Positions 30,510-43,159 of a DNA stretch of 64,000 nucleotides are shown here, one piece after another. Each line of letters opens with the position of its first letter. Within the stretch, counting starts at the first letter, position 1. Made by a program: the position numbers and the translations under genes. The stretch comes from Prochilodus magdalenae (taxonomy: Eukaryota > Chordata > Actinopteri > Characiformes > Prochilodontidae): NCBI GenBank assembly GCA_024036415.1, contig JAMWET010000694.1, forward strand, positions 42,576 through 106,575. The letters run 5' to 3'. The notes under the pieces are model-generated. The model saw only the letters and a list, made by a program, of their open reading frames with translations. It had not been told where the DNA came from and did not search any database.

Positions 30510-32450
30510 CTCCGAATACAGTTGGTTGAAAAAAAATCTCAAATGAATGTTTAGGAATTGATATGCTACACTACATGGTTAACTTTACAATTATGTTTGG
30601 TTATCTAGTGAAAAGGGGACACATTGGATGCACATGCTAACTTTTCAGTCCGGCAGCCACCAAAACCCTGATGCAGGCTAACTTGCTCAACATAAAATTA
30701 CATGCGCTGATATGTCCTTTCCTCCCAGTCGTTTCTTCAAATTGCTCGTTCACTATTTGAAAATGAATATTGTTAAGAAAAAAACAGACATTGGCCGTAA
30801 GACAGTCTATTCCAAAAGAATAATACATTAATAAGCCGGTCTGAAAATCGGTGTGACGCGAATGACTTGGCGCGAAATCCCGGTGGAAACCAGCGGAGGA
30901 AATGGAGGCCAAGAGACTGCACTGCGCCCGTGTACTGCGTATATCATATAGTGGACGTGATTCATACGTAGAAAACCGGCATTAAAATCAAGTGTTCGTC
31001 TTTCGGAATAACCAGCAACATGTAACTCTGCCGTGTCCCTCGGCATTAACATTACAGCTGTCACTTAACGTAACGTTAGGTTTTAAATCCATCACCAGAG
31101 TACAATCACTGAGTAACTGTCTCGACTTATTTATTCGCTGGGTTTACCGTTCCACCTTAAATGGTGAAGCGGTTCTGGCTCCAGACACATTATTGAAGGT
31201 GGAACGGGGAAGCCGGCAGGTAAGGTGCTTCATCCTCGTGCGTTCGTGAGGACCTCAGTGGGTCTGTGGGTGCTGTGGCTGTGCACTGGTAATAGATTTA
31301 AAACTACAAGAAATTCCACTAAATTCAGACAGTAAACACACAAACAGTAAACTCTTAGCCTCGTTCTGACTACAGGCAACAGCTCACCAGCCGTTCTCAT
31401 ATTTTCCTCCTTATGAACAAAAACCATTGGTACTTCATGATTGGTTTTAACAACGCAGTGACGCGACATTTGCAAACAATGTATTGTTTAATAAGCTTAA
31501 TTAATTATATGATGCTCATTACTGTCACACTGCAACATCCAAATAGGAAACCAACTCTATATAACTGTGTTTTAGCCAGTGGTTAGTTTTTAATAAAATT
31601 AAAATTCATTTGGATGGAGTAGATATTATTAGAAATAAGATTTACATACACATCTTCTACTAATGCCAGTCAAATGTGATGGTCAAATAGAACTTTTTTT
31701 TTTTTTACATAACATAAATAGGAAAAGTATAAGTTTACACTGTCTACTTAGCATATTGATTTTAGTATTATGAGTGTAATGTACTGAAATTCTGCATTTA
31801 AAATTTTTGATTGTGCACACTATACCCTATATGTGCTTTAATGAATATTTATCTATTTTAGATGTTTTGACCAGAAGCTTCAACGAACACTGAAGAAGCT
31901 GATTGGCATATGTGCATGTATTTGCTGCGTGAAAATCACTTCATGAGAAAAAAAAATTAATAATAATGACATATATATATGTGTGTGTGAGAATATGATT
32001 AGTGTTAATATAGCATAGTGTGTAGTGTGTCCAAAACTTTGACTGTTACTGTAAATAGTAGCTAAGGTTTGCTAAAATTCATATAACACTGTAATCTTAA
32101 AATGAATGTTGTTTGTTTTTTTAGGTTGATGTAATAGATCTGCATGCAATGTAATGTATGCAGTTTTACCAGCTCAAGCCAAGATCTCATTCAGAGACAC
32201 TACCAACTTCGTCATGGGAAATTTTTGTTTTTGGAATGCTAAGATCTCATTTTTGCACAGTTTACTAAAGAATGTTTACATAGCTCTTGTATGCCTTTTA
32301 ATGCTGAGGGAAATGCAGGTTTATATTTTGTTTCTGCCATTTGTCAGTTACATGTGAATTAAAGTAATGTAGTTCACATTTTATCACTGTCTTAATGTGT
32401 ATATTGTACATTATGTTAAGGATTTAGATTTGGAATTAGTAAGTATTTGT
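30510..32450 (+). other. Intergenic sequence, mostly unassigned
   Basis: Mixed composition with a CpG-containing part at about 30830-31250. Short open frames on both strands show no family motifs. A TA/TG microsatellite lies at about 31967-31990. I see no RNA gene or exon. Confidence 0.4.
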
Positions 32451-32455
32451 ATGTA

Positions 32456-32986
32456 AGCAAAACCCTAGACCCTCAGAAGCTTTGTCCTGGAAATCAGGCA
32501 ACAGCGAGACACTGCAGCACCACCAGCCACACCCACCAGCTACTGAAGAAAGAGGCCCTTGGATACACAGGCACAAACGACCTCCAAAACCGCTGGACCA
32601 ACACTGCTAAAGCTGTGCGGAAAGTGGCAGAGAGAGCTAGCACAGAATTCCCAGAGAGCCGCATCGTGATTTCCACACTGCTGGCACGCTCGGACACACC
32701 TCCACATGTCATTAATAGCATTAATCCAGAGATCAGCAGAGGATGTGCCATCCTACCGAATGTACACCTGGCCCATCACCCCACCATCACACCCCGTGAC
32801 ATGTATGACAGGCTTCATCTGCACAAGGACAGCGTGCGGCTCTTTGCAAAGACCCTCAAGGATGCAGCCTTGGGGCGCAACGCAGCTATGACAAGCTTCC
32901 CACCACCTGCAGGAACATTTAGAGCACCACCCCAGTACATGCTCAGGTATGCCCCGTTCTCACCTGTAAGGCACAGCAGGTCCTAG
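32456..32986 (+). pseudogene. LINE ORF1 C-terminal part, SGNH/GDSL esterase-like
   Basis: The frame contains YTGTNDLQNRW (the G-x-N-D block of SGNH hydrolases), FPESRIVISTLLARSDTPPH, NVHLAHHPTITP, and YDRLHLHKDSVRLFAKTL, where Asp-x-x-His fits the last catalytic block. The N-terminal Ser block is missing because the element is truncated. Esterase domains of this type sit in ORF1 of several vertebrate LINEs. Confidence 0.65.
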
Positions 32987-33170
32987 GCACCTCCTAACCA
33001 CCCTCCAACTTCCACATCCACACCTGCAGCCACACGCTGGGCAGCCCCACTCTTACCTGCTGCTCCACAACCCCCCTCCAAGAAGGAAAAACTGAAAGCG
33101 TCGCCAGGGATGAAGCCCCTCCCACAACAAAAGCCACAGAGCCACCTTTAACTACACAGTTTATACTACT

Positions 33171-33824
33171 GTGTTTATAATGCGCTCATTCAGTATCAGT
33201 TGTTGGAACATTCAGGGTCTCCACTCCTCAGTGTTTGGACTGAAAAGTACAGATCCTGAATTCCTTAAGAATACTGTTGGAGTGGACATCCTCATCCTGA
33301 CAGAAACATGGTGTCGTGAAGACACGCCCACCCACTGTCCCTCAGGCTACTGTGAGGTTATTGTGCCCTCACTTAAATTAAGTACGGTCCATCGCGGTCG
33401 AGACTCTGGAGGACTCTTGGTGTGGTACAGACGAGACCTGGCCAACCACATTTCAGCTGTAAAATTGGGGAAATCACACTGCTGGATTAAACTGAATAGA
33501 CTAATTGGCCTATCAGAGACAGACACATACCTCTCTGCTGTCTACACTCCTCCAATAGAATCCCCTTATTATGACGAGGAGGACGTACACACCCTCCACA
33601 CTGAGATCAGCCATTTCCAGGCCCAGGGAAATGTGCTGCTGTGTGGGGATTTCAACACACGAACTGGATCCAAACTAGACTATATAGACCCACAGGGCAA
33701 CAAACATGTGTTTGGCCAGAGCTCTCTGTACCTCACACCAACCCTCAGAAGCAGGAACAACCTCATTACAACCGCACTACAAATAAGAGTAGCAAAGAGT
33801 TGGTGCAGCTCTGTCACGCCTTAG
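33171..33824 (+). pseudogene. LINE endonuclease domain (ORF2 start), frameshifted
   Basis: An ATG at 33180 starts MRSFSISCWNIQGLHSSVFG, the N-terminal Asn strand of an APE-type endonuclease. Then come DILILTETWC (Glu), YLSAVYTPP, and LLCGDFNTRTGS (Asp-x-Asn). After about 33760 the homologous frame moves by one: the next residues (LCHALGLYMLNGRIRGD) lie in the frame that starts at 33641, so the ORF is broken before the last His block. 33965-34215 carries the linker to the RT in a further frame. Confidence 0.8.
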
Positions 33825-34329
33825 GTCTGTACATGCTTAACGGGAGGATCAGAGGGGACTCCTTCGGGAGGTTCACTTATTGTTCAGCTCTTGAAATCAA
33901 GTCAAAAGATTGGAAAAAGAAAAATGGTTTGATTTTGAATGCCAGTCATTTAGAAAAGAATTAAGAAATCTTTTAAATCTGAAACACAGACAACCTGAAA
34001 ACGAAGATCTGAGAATAAAATACTGTGAAACCCTCAAACAATATAAACACCTAATCCAAATCAAAAGACAGAACCACACAAACAAAACTCTGAGAGACAT
34101 AGAAGATTCTATTAAACAAAATCAATTCTGGGAGATGTGGAATAACTTGAGCACAACAAAACCACAAGACACGCCTACACAAAACAAAACAAAAAATCTG
34201 GAAACAACACTTTGAAAAGAAATCTCTCAAAAAGATCTAAATTCCAATTACAGTCTGATCAGACAGAATCTACAGTCACTCGAACGTTTAATCAAAGACA
34301 AAATCTGCACACGAAGAACTAGCTCAAAA

Positions 34330-36762
34330 ACTCAAATCCTCAAAACCTAAAAAAGCTTGTGGCCCTGACAGCATCAGGAATGAAATGCTTAAAAACAGCA
34401 CTCCTGAGCTGCAGAGGGCAGTGCTCAGGTTGTTCACATTCGTCCTGAGTTCGGGATGCTTTCCTGACATCTGGAGCCAGGGACTTATCACCCCAATCCA
34501 TAAGAGTGGAGACAAATTAGACCCTAACAATTTCAGAGGCATCTGTGTGAGCAGTAATCTGGGGAAAGTGTTTAACAGCATCTTAAATCACAGAATTCTG
34601 GCTTTCCTTAACGAACACAGTGTCCTGAGTAAGGGGCAGATTGGCTTCCTTCCAAATTACAGAACTACTGACCACATTTACACCCTACACACCCTCATTA
34701 ACAAACACGTCCATCAAACAAAGAACGGGGAAATCTTTGCCTGTTTTGTAGATTTCAAGAAGGCATTCGATTCTATTTGGCATGAGGGGCTTTACTATAA
34801 GCTCCTATAGAGCGGGGTAGGGGGTAAAGTTTATGACATCTTCAAATCTATGTATTTAGGAAACAAATGTGGGATAAGAATTGGAGACAAACGTACAGAA
34901 TTCTTCACTCAGAAAAGAGGAGTGAGGCAGGGCTGCAGCCTGAGTCCAACACTGTTCAACATCTACATTAATGAGTTAGCGGTGCAGCTGGAACAGCCTG
35001 CAGCTCCTGGACTCACCCTGCAGGATGGGCAGGTGAAGTTCCTGCTCTATGCAGATAACTTGGTGCTGCTGTCTCGGAGTTCACAGGGGCTACAGCAGCA
35101 CCTGGACCTGCTGGAGCAGTACTGCCAGAACTGGGCCCTGGCAGTAAACATAAAGAAGACCAAAGTTATGGTCTTCCAGAAAAAGACCAGGTGTCAGTGT
35201 TACAGGATAGCTGAGTGCCAGTTGGAATAAAAACTAAAGAAAACTGGAAGGTGGTTTATTAGGTCCAAGTGTCAAGTGCAGTGGATTACAAAATAATCAA
35301 GTGGGGAAAAACACAGAAACTAAAAAAAAAAAAGACAAAAAAATAAATAAATTAACTAAACAAGTGGGTACAAGTATATTCCATAAGTTTTTCGGGCATA
35401 GCACTTCCTAAACAAACAGATTCACCCACCAAGCCAGTCTTCCCAAAATGGCTGCAGTCTGCTACTTAAATGGCCATTAAGTTGTCGGATTAGCCCAACT
35501 ACAGGTAAATTACAGGTAAGTTTTAAAACTGGAAGCATTTACCCTTAACCTGTCCAAGGAAGCCAACTAACCTACCCCCCTGTTTAGCATGGGAAATGAA
35601 ACGATCCCATTGTGATCCCACCCCCAGACTACATTTCCCAGCAGAACTCGGGGCTCGGGTCCTTCGGCTCATGGTTGGCTGCCGGCATGCTGGTGAGACA
35701 AACAGGTGAGACAAACGCCTTTAAATCCACAGTATTCATGGAACGGACGAGAGCTCTGTTACAGTCAGGAACAGAAGTACCAGTTCACTCTGGGCCGCAC
35801 CGCCCTGGAGCACACGATGCAGTACACTTACCTCGGCCTCATCATTACTGCACCCGGGAGTTTCAGTACGGCAGTGAATGCACTAAAGGAAAAAGCTCGC
35901 AGAGCGCTGTACGCCATCCGGAGGAAATTCCACAATATCGACATTCCCATTCCAATCTGGTGTAAAATATTCAATAGTGTGATTCAGCCCATTGCGCTGT
36001 ATGGGAGTGAGGTATGGGGCCCACTCAGTCAGCACAGCTACACTAGATGGGACAAGCATCCAACAGAAGTCCTGCATGCGGAATTCTGCAGATTGATCCT
36101 AAAAGTCCAAAGGAAAACCCCAACTAATGCATGCAGGGCAGAATTAGGCCGATTCCCTCTGTTAATCCACATCCAAAAAAAGAGCCCTAAAGTTCTGGAT
36201 GCACTTAAAGACTAGTCCCTGGGAAACGCTGCACTGTAAGGCACTACAGAACCAGGAACTGAACCCTGAGAAGAGTCCCCTCAGTCAGCTGGTCCTGAGG
36301 CTTAATAACCCTCTAACACCACCTAACAGACAGCAGCCTCGCTCCGGCACTGCTTTACCCCCCAGACTAAACACCAATCAGATCATCAAACACAGTCAGA
36401 CAGAGTATCTAGAACACTGGGGGAGAGAAATCCAAACTCAGAGTAAACTAGAATGTTATCGGGCCCTAAAAACACAATATGGACTGGAAGAGTATTTCCT
36501 GACTGTCAGAGATACAAAGCAGAAACAGATCCTGACCAAGGATAGACTCAGTGACCACAGCCTGGCCATAGAGAGGGGCAGGTATAGACAGTCCTGGCTG
36601 CCCAGAGAGGAGAGGAGGTGTGGTCACTGTAAGACAGGTGAGGTTGAGACAGAGATGCACTTAATTAAATAGAATAAAATAATTCTTGGGGAGGGACACA
36701 GCTCGCTCGCCCTCGCTGCTAAATATGTGACTGCATGTCACCGCCCGAGAGACAGTGGGTAA
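34330..36762 (+). pseudogene. LINE reverse transcriptase and C-terminal part, broken
   Basis: RT motifs in order: KACGPDSIRNEML, FRGICVSSNLGKVFN, GQIGFLPNYRTTDH, FVDFKKAFDSIWH (first catalytic Asp), a TAG at 34808-34810, KRGVRQGCSLSPTLFN, then LLYADNLVLLS at about 35046-35075, where the second Asp of the A-D-D box is Asn. A solo LTR splits the gene at 35198-35763. The C-terminal part continues through YTYLGLIITAPG and LYGSEVWGP to a CGHC...EMHLI zinc-type motif near 36620-36670 and TAA at 36760-36762. Inactive. Confidence 0.82.
35198..35763 (-). mobile_element. Solo LTR inside the LINE (target duplication GTCAG)
   Basis: 566 bp from TGTTACAGG to CTGTTACA, flanked by GTCAG at 35193-35197 and 35764-35768. 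On the minus strand it begins TGTAACAG, has a TTTAAAGG box, and carries AATAAA near the 3' end. If it and one GTCAG are removed, the LINE frame continues without a break from FQKKTR into EQKYQFTLGR, which supports the limits. Confidence 0.88.
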
Positions 36763-37254
36763 CACCCCATCTAAGTGTATCTATGCATGTGTGTATATAC
36801 TGTATGTATATGTATGGATGCATATGTGTTGGTACACAAAATGATTAGTGTCCAAACTTATAAATCGTAATTCTATTCACTGTCATAAATTGTTAAGTTT
36901 ATTGTTGATAAATAATTGTTAATGTTGATTATAATTGTTTGTTGTACATGTACGTTATTTTGTCACTATTATTGTTCTTGTAATTGTTGTAATGCTTTGG
37001 CAATACTGTACCACACACGGTCATTGATTGATTGCTACCTGGGCCCAGCAATCTCTCTTTCTCGAAACCACGCACAACATTCTAATAGATGCTGGTGACA
37101 CACCCACCGGTCTCTTCACAGGCATGCTGCAGGGCTGACATTTTTACAACACCTTACAACATATTCTTCTGCATGGCAGCTCTAACCCCTAGTGACACAT
37201 ACCCACAAATATTAATAAAATTATGTTTCTAAATATGTGTTGAGTGCACTTCCT

Positions 37255-37480
37255 GTTTCTGTCCTAAAGCTGTTCTGAAGCTTGCCCCTGAAAGCACAGC
37301 AGATTGTGAATGCATCAGTCCAGTTAGTTTTAGTAGGCACACCTAAAGAAATAATGACAGATACAGGCATGAATTTCTAAACAGCTCAGGAGGTTTATGG
37401 TTTGTTGGGCATTAGAGGCATTAAGACCGCACCATACCACCCTCAAACTAATGGAGTGCCAGAAAGATTCAAGAAGACTG
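37255..37480 (+). pseudogene. Ty3/gypsy-type integrase core fragment
   Basis: One frame (with a stop at about 37378) reads LVLVGTPKEIMTDTGMNF and, after the stop, GLLGIRGIKTAPYHPQTNG then VPERFKKT. The T-D-x-G, H-P-Q-T-N-G and E-R-F blocks are those of the D,D-35-E integrase of Ty3/gypsy LTR retrotransposons. No protease, reverse transcriptase or LTR is adjacent. A scrap of about 75 residues. Confidence 0.75.
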
Positions 37481-39001
37481 AGTTTGTGCAATATGGCAAT
37501 GGAGGTACACTGTCCAAATCGTTATTTAACTGGTGAGTGACAGACAGTGTTGAAAACACATTATCAAACACATAGTGCACATTGGTCATCACTAGAAGTG
37601 TGATGCTATTGCATATCTCTAGGGCTGACCTCGAGAAGTCGACGCTTCGAATCGTCAGTCGGCGACTCTTCAAGTCGGCTGACAACAGTGACTCGTAAAA
37701 CAGACTAAAGCTTACAAAAATGCACAAGAACTTTAAGAATGTAAAAAGACATTTTAATCATTATTAAAGGGGAATAATAAATATATATGTAAGGTCTAGC
37801 TGGGCTGTGACGTATCCTTGCTAAAATATTAAATCCATGTGACGACATGCGCTGGCGGTTCACCGCTTAGGAAGCCGCGAAGCTGAGAAACACGGGGCGA
37901 GGGATGTCTCAGAGAACGCCTGGAGGAGCTTTAGAAGAAGAGAATCCGAACAAATTAAACCCAATTCTGCTCGTCATTTAGTCAGACGTCCAACACTGCT
38001 TCAAACGAGGGAGCTGACTGTTTTAGACATAACGGCTGTTTGCGGGGAAAGGAAAAATGGACTGAAGACGTTTGTTTTATTATAATTCGTTATTTTAGAA
38101 CCTAAATTACAGATGCTTATTTATTCGTCTACAGCTGAGATTATCTTTATTTAAGGATAAGTACAGTCACTAATATGCCTGCTGATAGACGAGAGATAAT
38201 TATTTCAGTGCGGGGATTATAATAAACGGTTTCAGGTCTACCATTCTTCTTTTCATCTAAAAATAATTTAAATATGGACTAATCTGGTTTTATTTAGCAG
38301 CTTATTATTTATGAGAGATGAAAGACGAAGGGTCCTCCTACTGAAGAAGCTGTTAAAGTGAAATTAAAGAGACTATAAGCTCTAATGTTTAGTATAAATA
38401 CGCGCTGCTGCCCGACTCTATATCCTGTAATTAAATCATGCTGCAGTTCAGATCGAGCATCATACGCCACGTCTCTTTTAGTTCAGAAATATGTTCACTT
38501 ATGATGTCCACCAGCTGCTGGACAAGAATTAGATGTGGGTTCCTCCAATATCTGGTACACTGGGAGACTATTTAATCTCTGCAAGACCAAAAAACATAAC
38601 TGAATGCTCATGACCTTTAATCCCTCTGAAGTCACTGCTTTAAAAATCGGCATGCTTCTGTGTGGGGTGGAGGAGCGTGTGCTTGTTTCAACAACGCCAA
38701 GAAATAGTCTGTGCATGTCACAACAGCATGGGTGTGTAATCAAACAGTGCAGGTGCTACACAAACCTTTCTGTCTCCTATTGAAAACAAGTGGTGCAATA
38801 AGTAGCACAAAATAAAGCCCCAAATTCAACGTATTTGGAATGGCTGCAGGTGTCAAACTGGAAACAAGTAAATATTTACCAAAGTGTTACCAAAGTTTAT
38901 AAGATAAAATATTAACAGCGATGTCATACAGAACGATTCCCTTCTTTCATTTAAACTTTTTGCTGATGTGAAATATGGGAAAGTGAACCCTTACTGCCTA
39001 T
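37480..39001 (+). other. Intergenic sequence, unassigned
   Basis: 1.5 kb with no reading frame of interest. 37620-37690 is rich in CGA/TCGAC words, which suggests the edge of a hAT-type element, but I see no matching inverted end. Confidence 0.35.
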
Positions 39002-39297
39002 TGTCACACAAGGCTGGGGTTGAATACAAAAGCAGGTTTTAATGGCAAACAAAGCAGACAAGGGGCAATCACAAAATCCGGAATCGTAAGACAGAAACAA
39101 GGTCAATAAGCCAGGTAAGGATCAATACAGAGAATGCTTCGAATTGAGACGTAAACAAACAAGACGTCGCACCTGAGCGCGGTTAACGAGTCCTTAAATA
39201 CCGTTTACAACTGTACCGGAAATGGGTGAGCAACTAAAACTCAGGAGAGAGCGACCTCGTGTGACGGGGAGGTGAATCACCAGGGCCGTTGGTAACA
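39002..39297 (-). mobile_element. Solo LTR, minus strand (target duplication CCTAT)
   Basis: 296 bp, TGTCACACA ... GGTAACA on the + strand, with CCTAT at 38997-39001 and 39298-39302. On the minus strand it has a TATTTAAGG box and ATTAAA near the 3' end, so it is inserted in reverse. Confidence 0.82.
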
Positions 39298-39479
39298 CCT
39301 ATACTGCTTTAGCTATTCAGTCCTCACAGTCTCATTATCCTGGAGACTTTGGAATGATGTCACTGTATTTTAGTCAAACAAGTTGCAGTTTCACTGAAAT
39401 GTTGATGGGGGTCAGGCGCAGCAGTTCTAGTCAGTCATTGAGCTCCTAACAGTTAGTTCTAATAAGGTTATTTTCTCCC

Positions 39480-40600
39480 CAGATACTTCCACTCAGTCAT
39501 CCTCACTACATTCTACATCCAACCTCGGGCAGATAAGTCACATGCAATTAAAGTTTTGTACTAGACCATGAATGCACTTGACCCAATGGCTGTTTTTATT
39601 GTGGCTAGGAATTTTAACTGGGCACATTGGCACATTCAGCTGAGAAGAACAGACTCCTGACTACTGCTACACTGCACTCAGGGTGAGTTTCAAACTCCTT
39701 GCCCACCCTGTCTTTGGCATTGCTAATTCCATCTCCATTCTTCTCCTGCCTGCATACAAACAAAGTCTTAAGCAGGTAAAGCCAGTTCTCAGACCAGTCT
39801 ACTAATGGAGTGAGGAGGCCATGTTCAGACTGGCAGATGTTTAATTATGCACCTGGCACTGACATCAACGAACATACTGAGTCCATCACAAGCTACATCA
39901 GTACCAGTGACATTGTGCAACTCTGGTGACTTGGTAAGCCAGAAGAAGGCCAGATATGAGGACCAGCAGGCTGGCAAAAAATCAACAACACTACAGGGCC
40001 AGAGTGGATTCTGGCTCTATTGGCTTTAATCTTAGATGTATGTGGAATGGACTGCCCATTACAACTGACCACAAAAGTGATCTGTGATATGGGGCTGTCA
40101 TCCTTATTTAATTGCATTAATTACATTACATTACAATTTACATTATACTCACACATCACACTTAAACTGTACCTCCCCTGCTGCAAAATGCCCAGTAACT
40201 TGGGAGATCTCAATATACACCTCACTGATTACCCCCCAAACAAACACAATATTCAAATCTCCCAGTCAGCACCATTTCTTTCTTGTGAAGGCTCAAGAAA
40301 TTTGGTCTGCCTCCTGGCATCCTTACCAACCTCTACAGGTGCACCATAGAGAGCATCCTCACAGGCTGCAGCACTGGTTGGTATAGCAGCTGCACTCCCA
40401 ATAAACACCTTAAGAGAGTGATGAGGACAGCGCAATCATATTCAACAAACTTCCAGACCTATAGGACATCTAACATTCCCGCTGCCTGAGAAAAATCCAA
40501 AAGATCCGTTTGGACAGTAGCCACCTAGCCCACAGCCTGTTCATCCAGCAGGAGGCACCAAAGCATCCAGGCCAGCCAACAAACTAACTGACTAATGAAC
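39480..40600 (+). mobile_element. CR1/L2-like LINE remnant (endonuclease to RT end)
   Basis: Decayed frames: an endonuclease scrap at about 39500-39620 (YIQPRADKSHAIK, MAVFIVARNFNWA), the following linker at 39700-39860 (SISILLLPAYKQSLKQVKP), and an RT C-terminal part at 40270-40560 (GLPPGILTNLYRCTIESILT, WYSSCTPNKHLKRVMRTAQS, then LAHSLFIQQEAPKHPG). Stops and deletions remove most of the RT. Plus orientation. Confidence 0.6.
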
Positions 40601-40694
40601 AATTTCTATGCTTAGGATATCAGGTTCCCTGAACAAGCTGTGAAGCTGCGAGTCCTTCACCAAAACCACTTTAAAACAATCACTTTAAAATTAG

Positions 40695-40696
<2 letters not shown>

Positions 40697-40729
<33 letters not shown>

Positions 40730-40732
40730 CAC

Positions 40733-40786
<54 letters not shown>

Positions 40787-40790
40787 CTCT
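40697..40790 (+). repeat. Compound (TG)n(AG)n microsatellite
   Basis: About 30 bp of TG repeat, a short ATACACATACAG bridge, then 44 bp of AG. It makes low-complexity Cys-Val and Arg-Glu frames that are not coding. Confidence 0.95.
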
Positions 40791-41499
40791 CTCAGATGAT
40801 CCTTTGTTTAATGTATTTGTACATATTAGAGCACTTCTACATAGGACCCTACATAGGACCCTCCTGTCTCTATATACTTTGTGTATATTTAATATATATC
40901 TATTTACTGAGTAATTAGTATGTTAGTATGCACTGTATATTGATGTTGCCCTGCTGTGGAGTGATTAACTAGTGATTACTTACACTAGTGATGATCTTGC
41001 TTGATGACTCTCGTCTGGGTGAAGAAAAACTAAAAAATAACAATGTGAAAATATCCAACCGACGTCAGACACACTCAGTGCTCTCTGTGCTATTGCACCC
41101 GTAATTAGGACAAGGCTTTGTGGTTTCTTTAGGAGCCCTGACATGACATGCTGCAATGAATCTGTTGTCTGCTTTCTTTTGTTAGTTGCATGCATGTCCT
41201 ACATTTAAGCTGCCCGAGTGACACATTTAAGACATGCGTCAGCAGCTCTTGCATTCTTATATATTCCTGTTTTAACCACCTCCATCACTCTAATCACCTC
41301 TCCACACCTGGACTGTGCAGGAGGGGCTGTTCAGGTTGTCTCAGAATGTGGCCTGCAAGTCAATAGCATCACTATTAAATGTTCACATGTAATTTGGCCA
41401 CTCCAAATCAGGGTGTCGTAGTAGGGAAATCCCAAAGTCACACTGTCACATCTGTACTTTATCTCTTACTAAATCTACTTTCCTTAAACCACCACAATA

Positions 41500-41910
41500 T
41501 TGTCTATCTCAGCCCTTTCCAGATATCCATGATCCATGATATTTCAGATACCCATGGCAACATTTGTATTGATTGTAGTAATTCCTTCTTTATCTGTCTT
41601 CCTTCTAAATATCTGAACAGCCTTCAGTGCATTCAAAACTGCTAGAGTAGTAACCAGTGTTTTCTTTAGCAGCTATGCAGGTTACTGGGAGTTACCTATT
41701 TCACTACCTACGGTCTTTCATACTTGGTTTTCCTCTGCGGGTTCCAGGTCATTTAATGTTGCTGCACCCAAACTCTGGAATGCAAACTGTGGAATCATTG
41801 ACTGTTGTGCTGTTCATTCTTCATCCTTTAAACTCATTTCATTTATTTTTTCTGCTTGTTTTTTTTTATTTTTTTTTTACCTTGGATCCTTTGTAAAGTA
41901 GCCTTCATAG
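41500..41910 (+). mobile_element. LINE 3' end remnant (L2/Maui-like)
   Basis: Frames give SSFICLPSKYLNSLQCIQNC at about 41580-41640 and, in another frame, FNVAAPKLWNAN at about 41752-41790. Both are blocks from the C-terminus of L2/Maui-like ORF2 (the x-L-Q-x-I-Q-N and A-x-P-x-L-W-N motifs). Degenerate; ends in T-rich sequence. Confidence 0.5.
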
Positions 41911-41919
41911 ATACAGAAC

Positions 41920-43060
41920 AATTAAAGAACGAAAAAGAAAAATAAACCAAATCGGATTACAGCATGTCACAGTATTTAACAACTCCTGCCTAAACCACTG
42001 ATAAGATGCATAAACTCTGTTACAGCTGGGCGTGCAGACCAGTGGGAGTTTAGGCTCCTCTTTGTGGCTATAGAAGTCTCAACTCTTCTGAGAGGACTTT
42101 CACGTATTCAAGTATTTAATGGCCTTATGTATATTACTCCCTGCTGTTGCCATGTGTGTTGTTTGGCACTTTTGGCTCTGGGCTGCCCTCTACTGCATGT
42201 ATGGCTTGGCATCTAAGCCAACATAAAGGATGCATAGAGGTATGCTGGAAGTGACGGTTACATTGGTTGAAACTAGGGCCAGGGCAACTGATTTGGTGAT
42301 GTGACGCTTCACCACATATTATTATTCAGCGTTGGTATTTGGAGAATACCTTGAACTGACTCTACGGTTTGTAAACCATTTTCATTATTTTCCTTGCATT
42401 ACAATGATGCAAAAATACCTTTGCTGGTGATTGCCATAGCATTTAATTTCTAATTCTAGAATTTAAGTAACAGTATTGATTCTGCATTTCAGGTAGAGGG
42501 TTTGCCATACAGCAATTAAAACTGTGTCACGGCAACTTGCATTTAAGGTCCAGTTCCGTTTTCTGATCAGACATCTGACAACACAGCGGTGATGTGGAAA
42601 GTAGAAAATAATAATAATTGATCATTTAGTCCTTGTATTAATTAAATTATTGAAAAAATAATTGTTCCATTTTCATATGTAAATAATGCATATATGAGCT
42701 GTAAGTGTGGCAGTTCACATCAGCAGCACCGTGTGTGCTTTGTATTTGTGCGTTTGTTGTTTGTAGGTTTGTGCTGGGGAAGCCAGGTGTAGTGTACAGT
42801 GCTGTTTGGTCTCCTTATGTGGATGGTGTCAGTATGCAACTGTTCATTATTAGTTTAATAGTTTAATATTTGATTGGCCATTATATTTCAGAAGAACTTA
42901 TGGCCCTCATGTCTTAAACTCCTTCAAAGACGTTGTAAATCATTTCAGATCTTTTGATCTGCGTTTTTTTGTATTTCCCACAGTCTTACCTTGAGAGTCT
43001 TATCAAGACAATCAGCTGAGTAAACAAGTAGAACAAGTTCAGAGCACCGAGATGTCAGTG
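41920..43060 (+). other. Intergenic sequence, unassigned
   Basis: No gene, RNA or repeat recognised in about 1.1 kb. Confidence 0.35.
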
Positions 43061-43159
43061 CCAGCATTCATAGACATATTTAGTGCAAATTATTATTATT
43101 TTACTTGCAAGTAAGTACATAAAATGTATAGAGGTGATTCAAATGTGCTGTTTCTGTTA

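Larger units (their letters stand above)
32456..37020 (+). mobile_element. Large non-LTR retrotransposon (LINE), 5' truncated and mutated
   Basis: In order: the end of an ORF1 with an SGNH-esterase-like domain (32540-32984), an apurinic-type endonuclease (33171-33790), a reverse transcriptase (34330-36215) and a Cys/His C-terminal part (36590-36762), then a 3' tail ending near TTGGCAATACTGTACCA at about 37010. It is interrupted by a solo LTR (35198-35763). Frames are broken by at least two shifts and a stop. Clade not assignable by eye; an I/Jockey-group (Nimb-like) element is my guess. Confidence 0.82.

Noticed and set aside
26251..31475. Several 60-100 codon frames between the genes
   Set aside because: No family motifs, no splice signals in phase, and frames of this length are expected by chance in 64 kb.
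40640..40918. Frames rich in Cys-Val and Arg-Glu repeats
   Set aside because: They are translations of a (TG)n(AG)n microsatellite.
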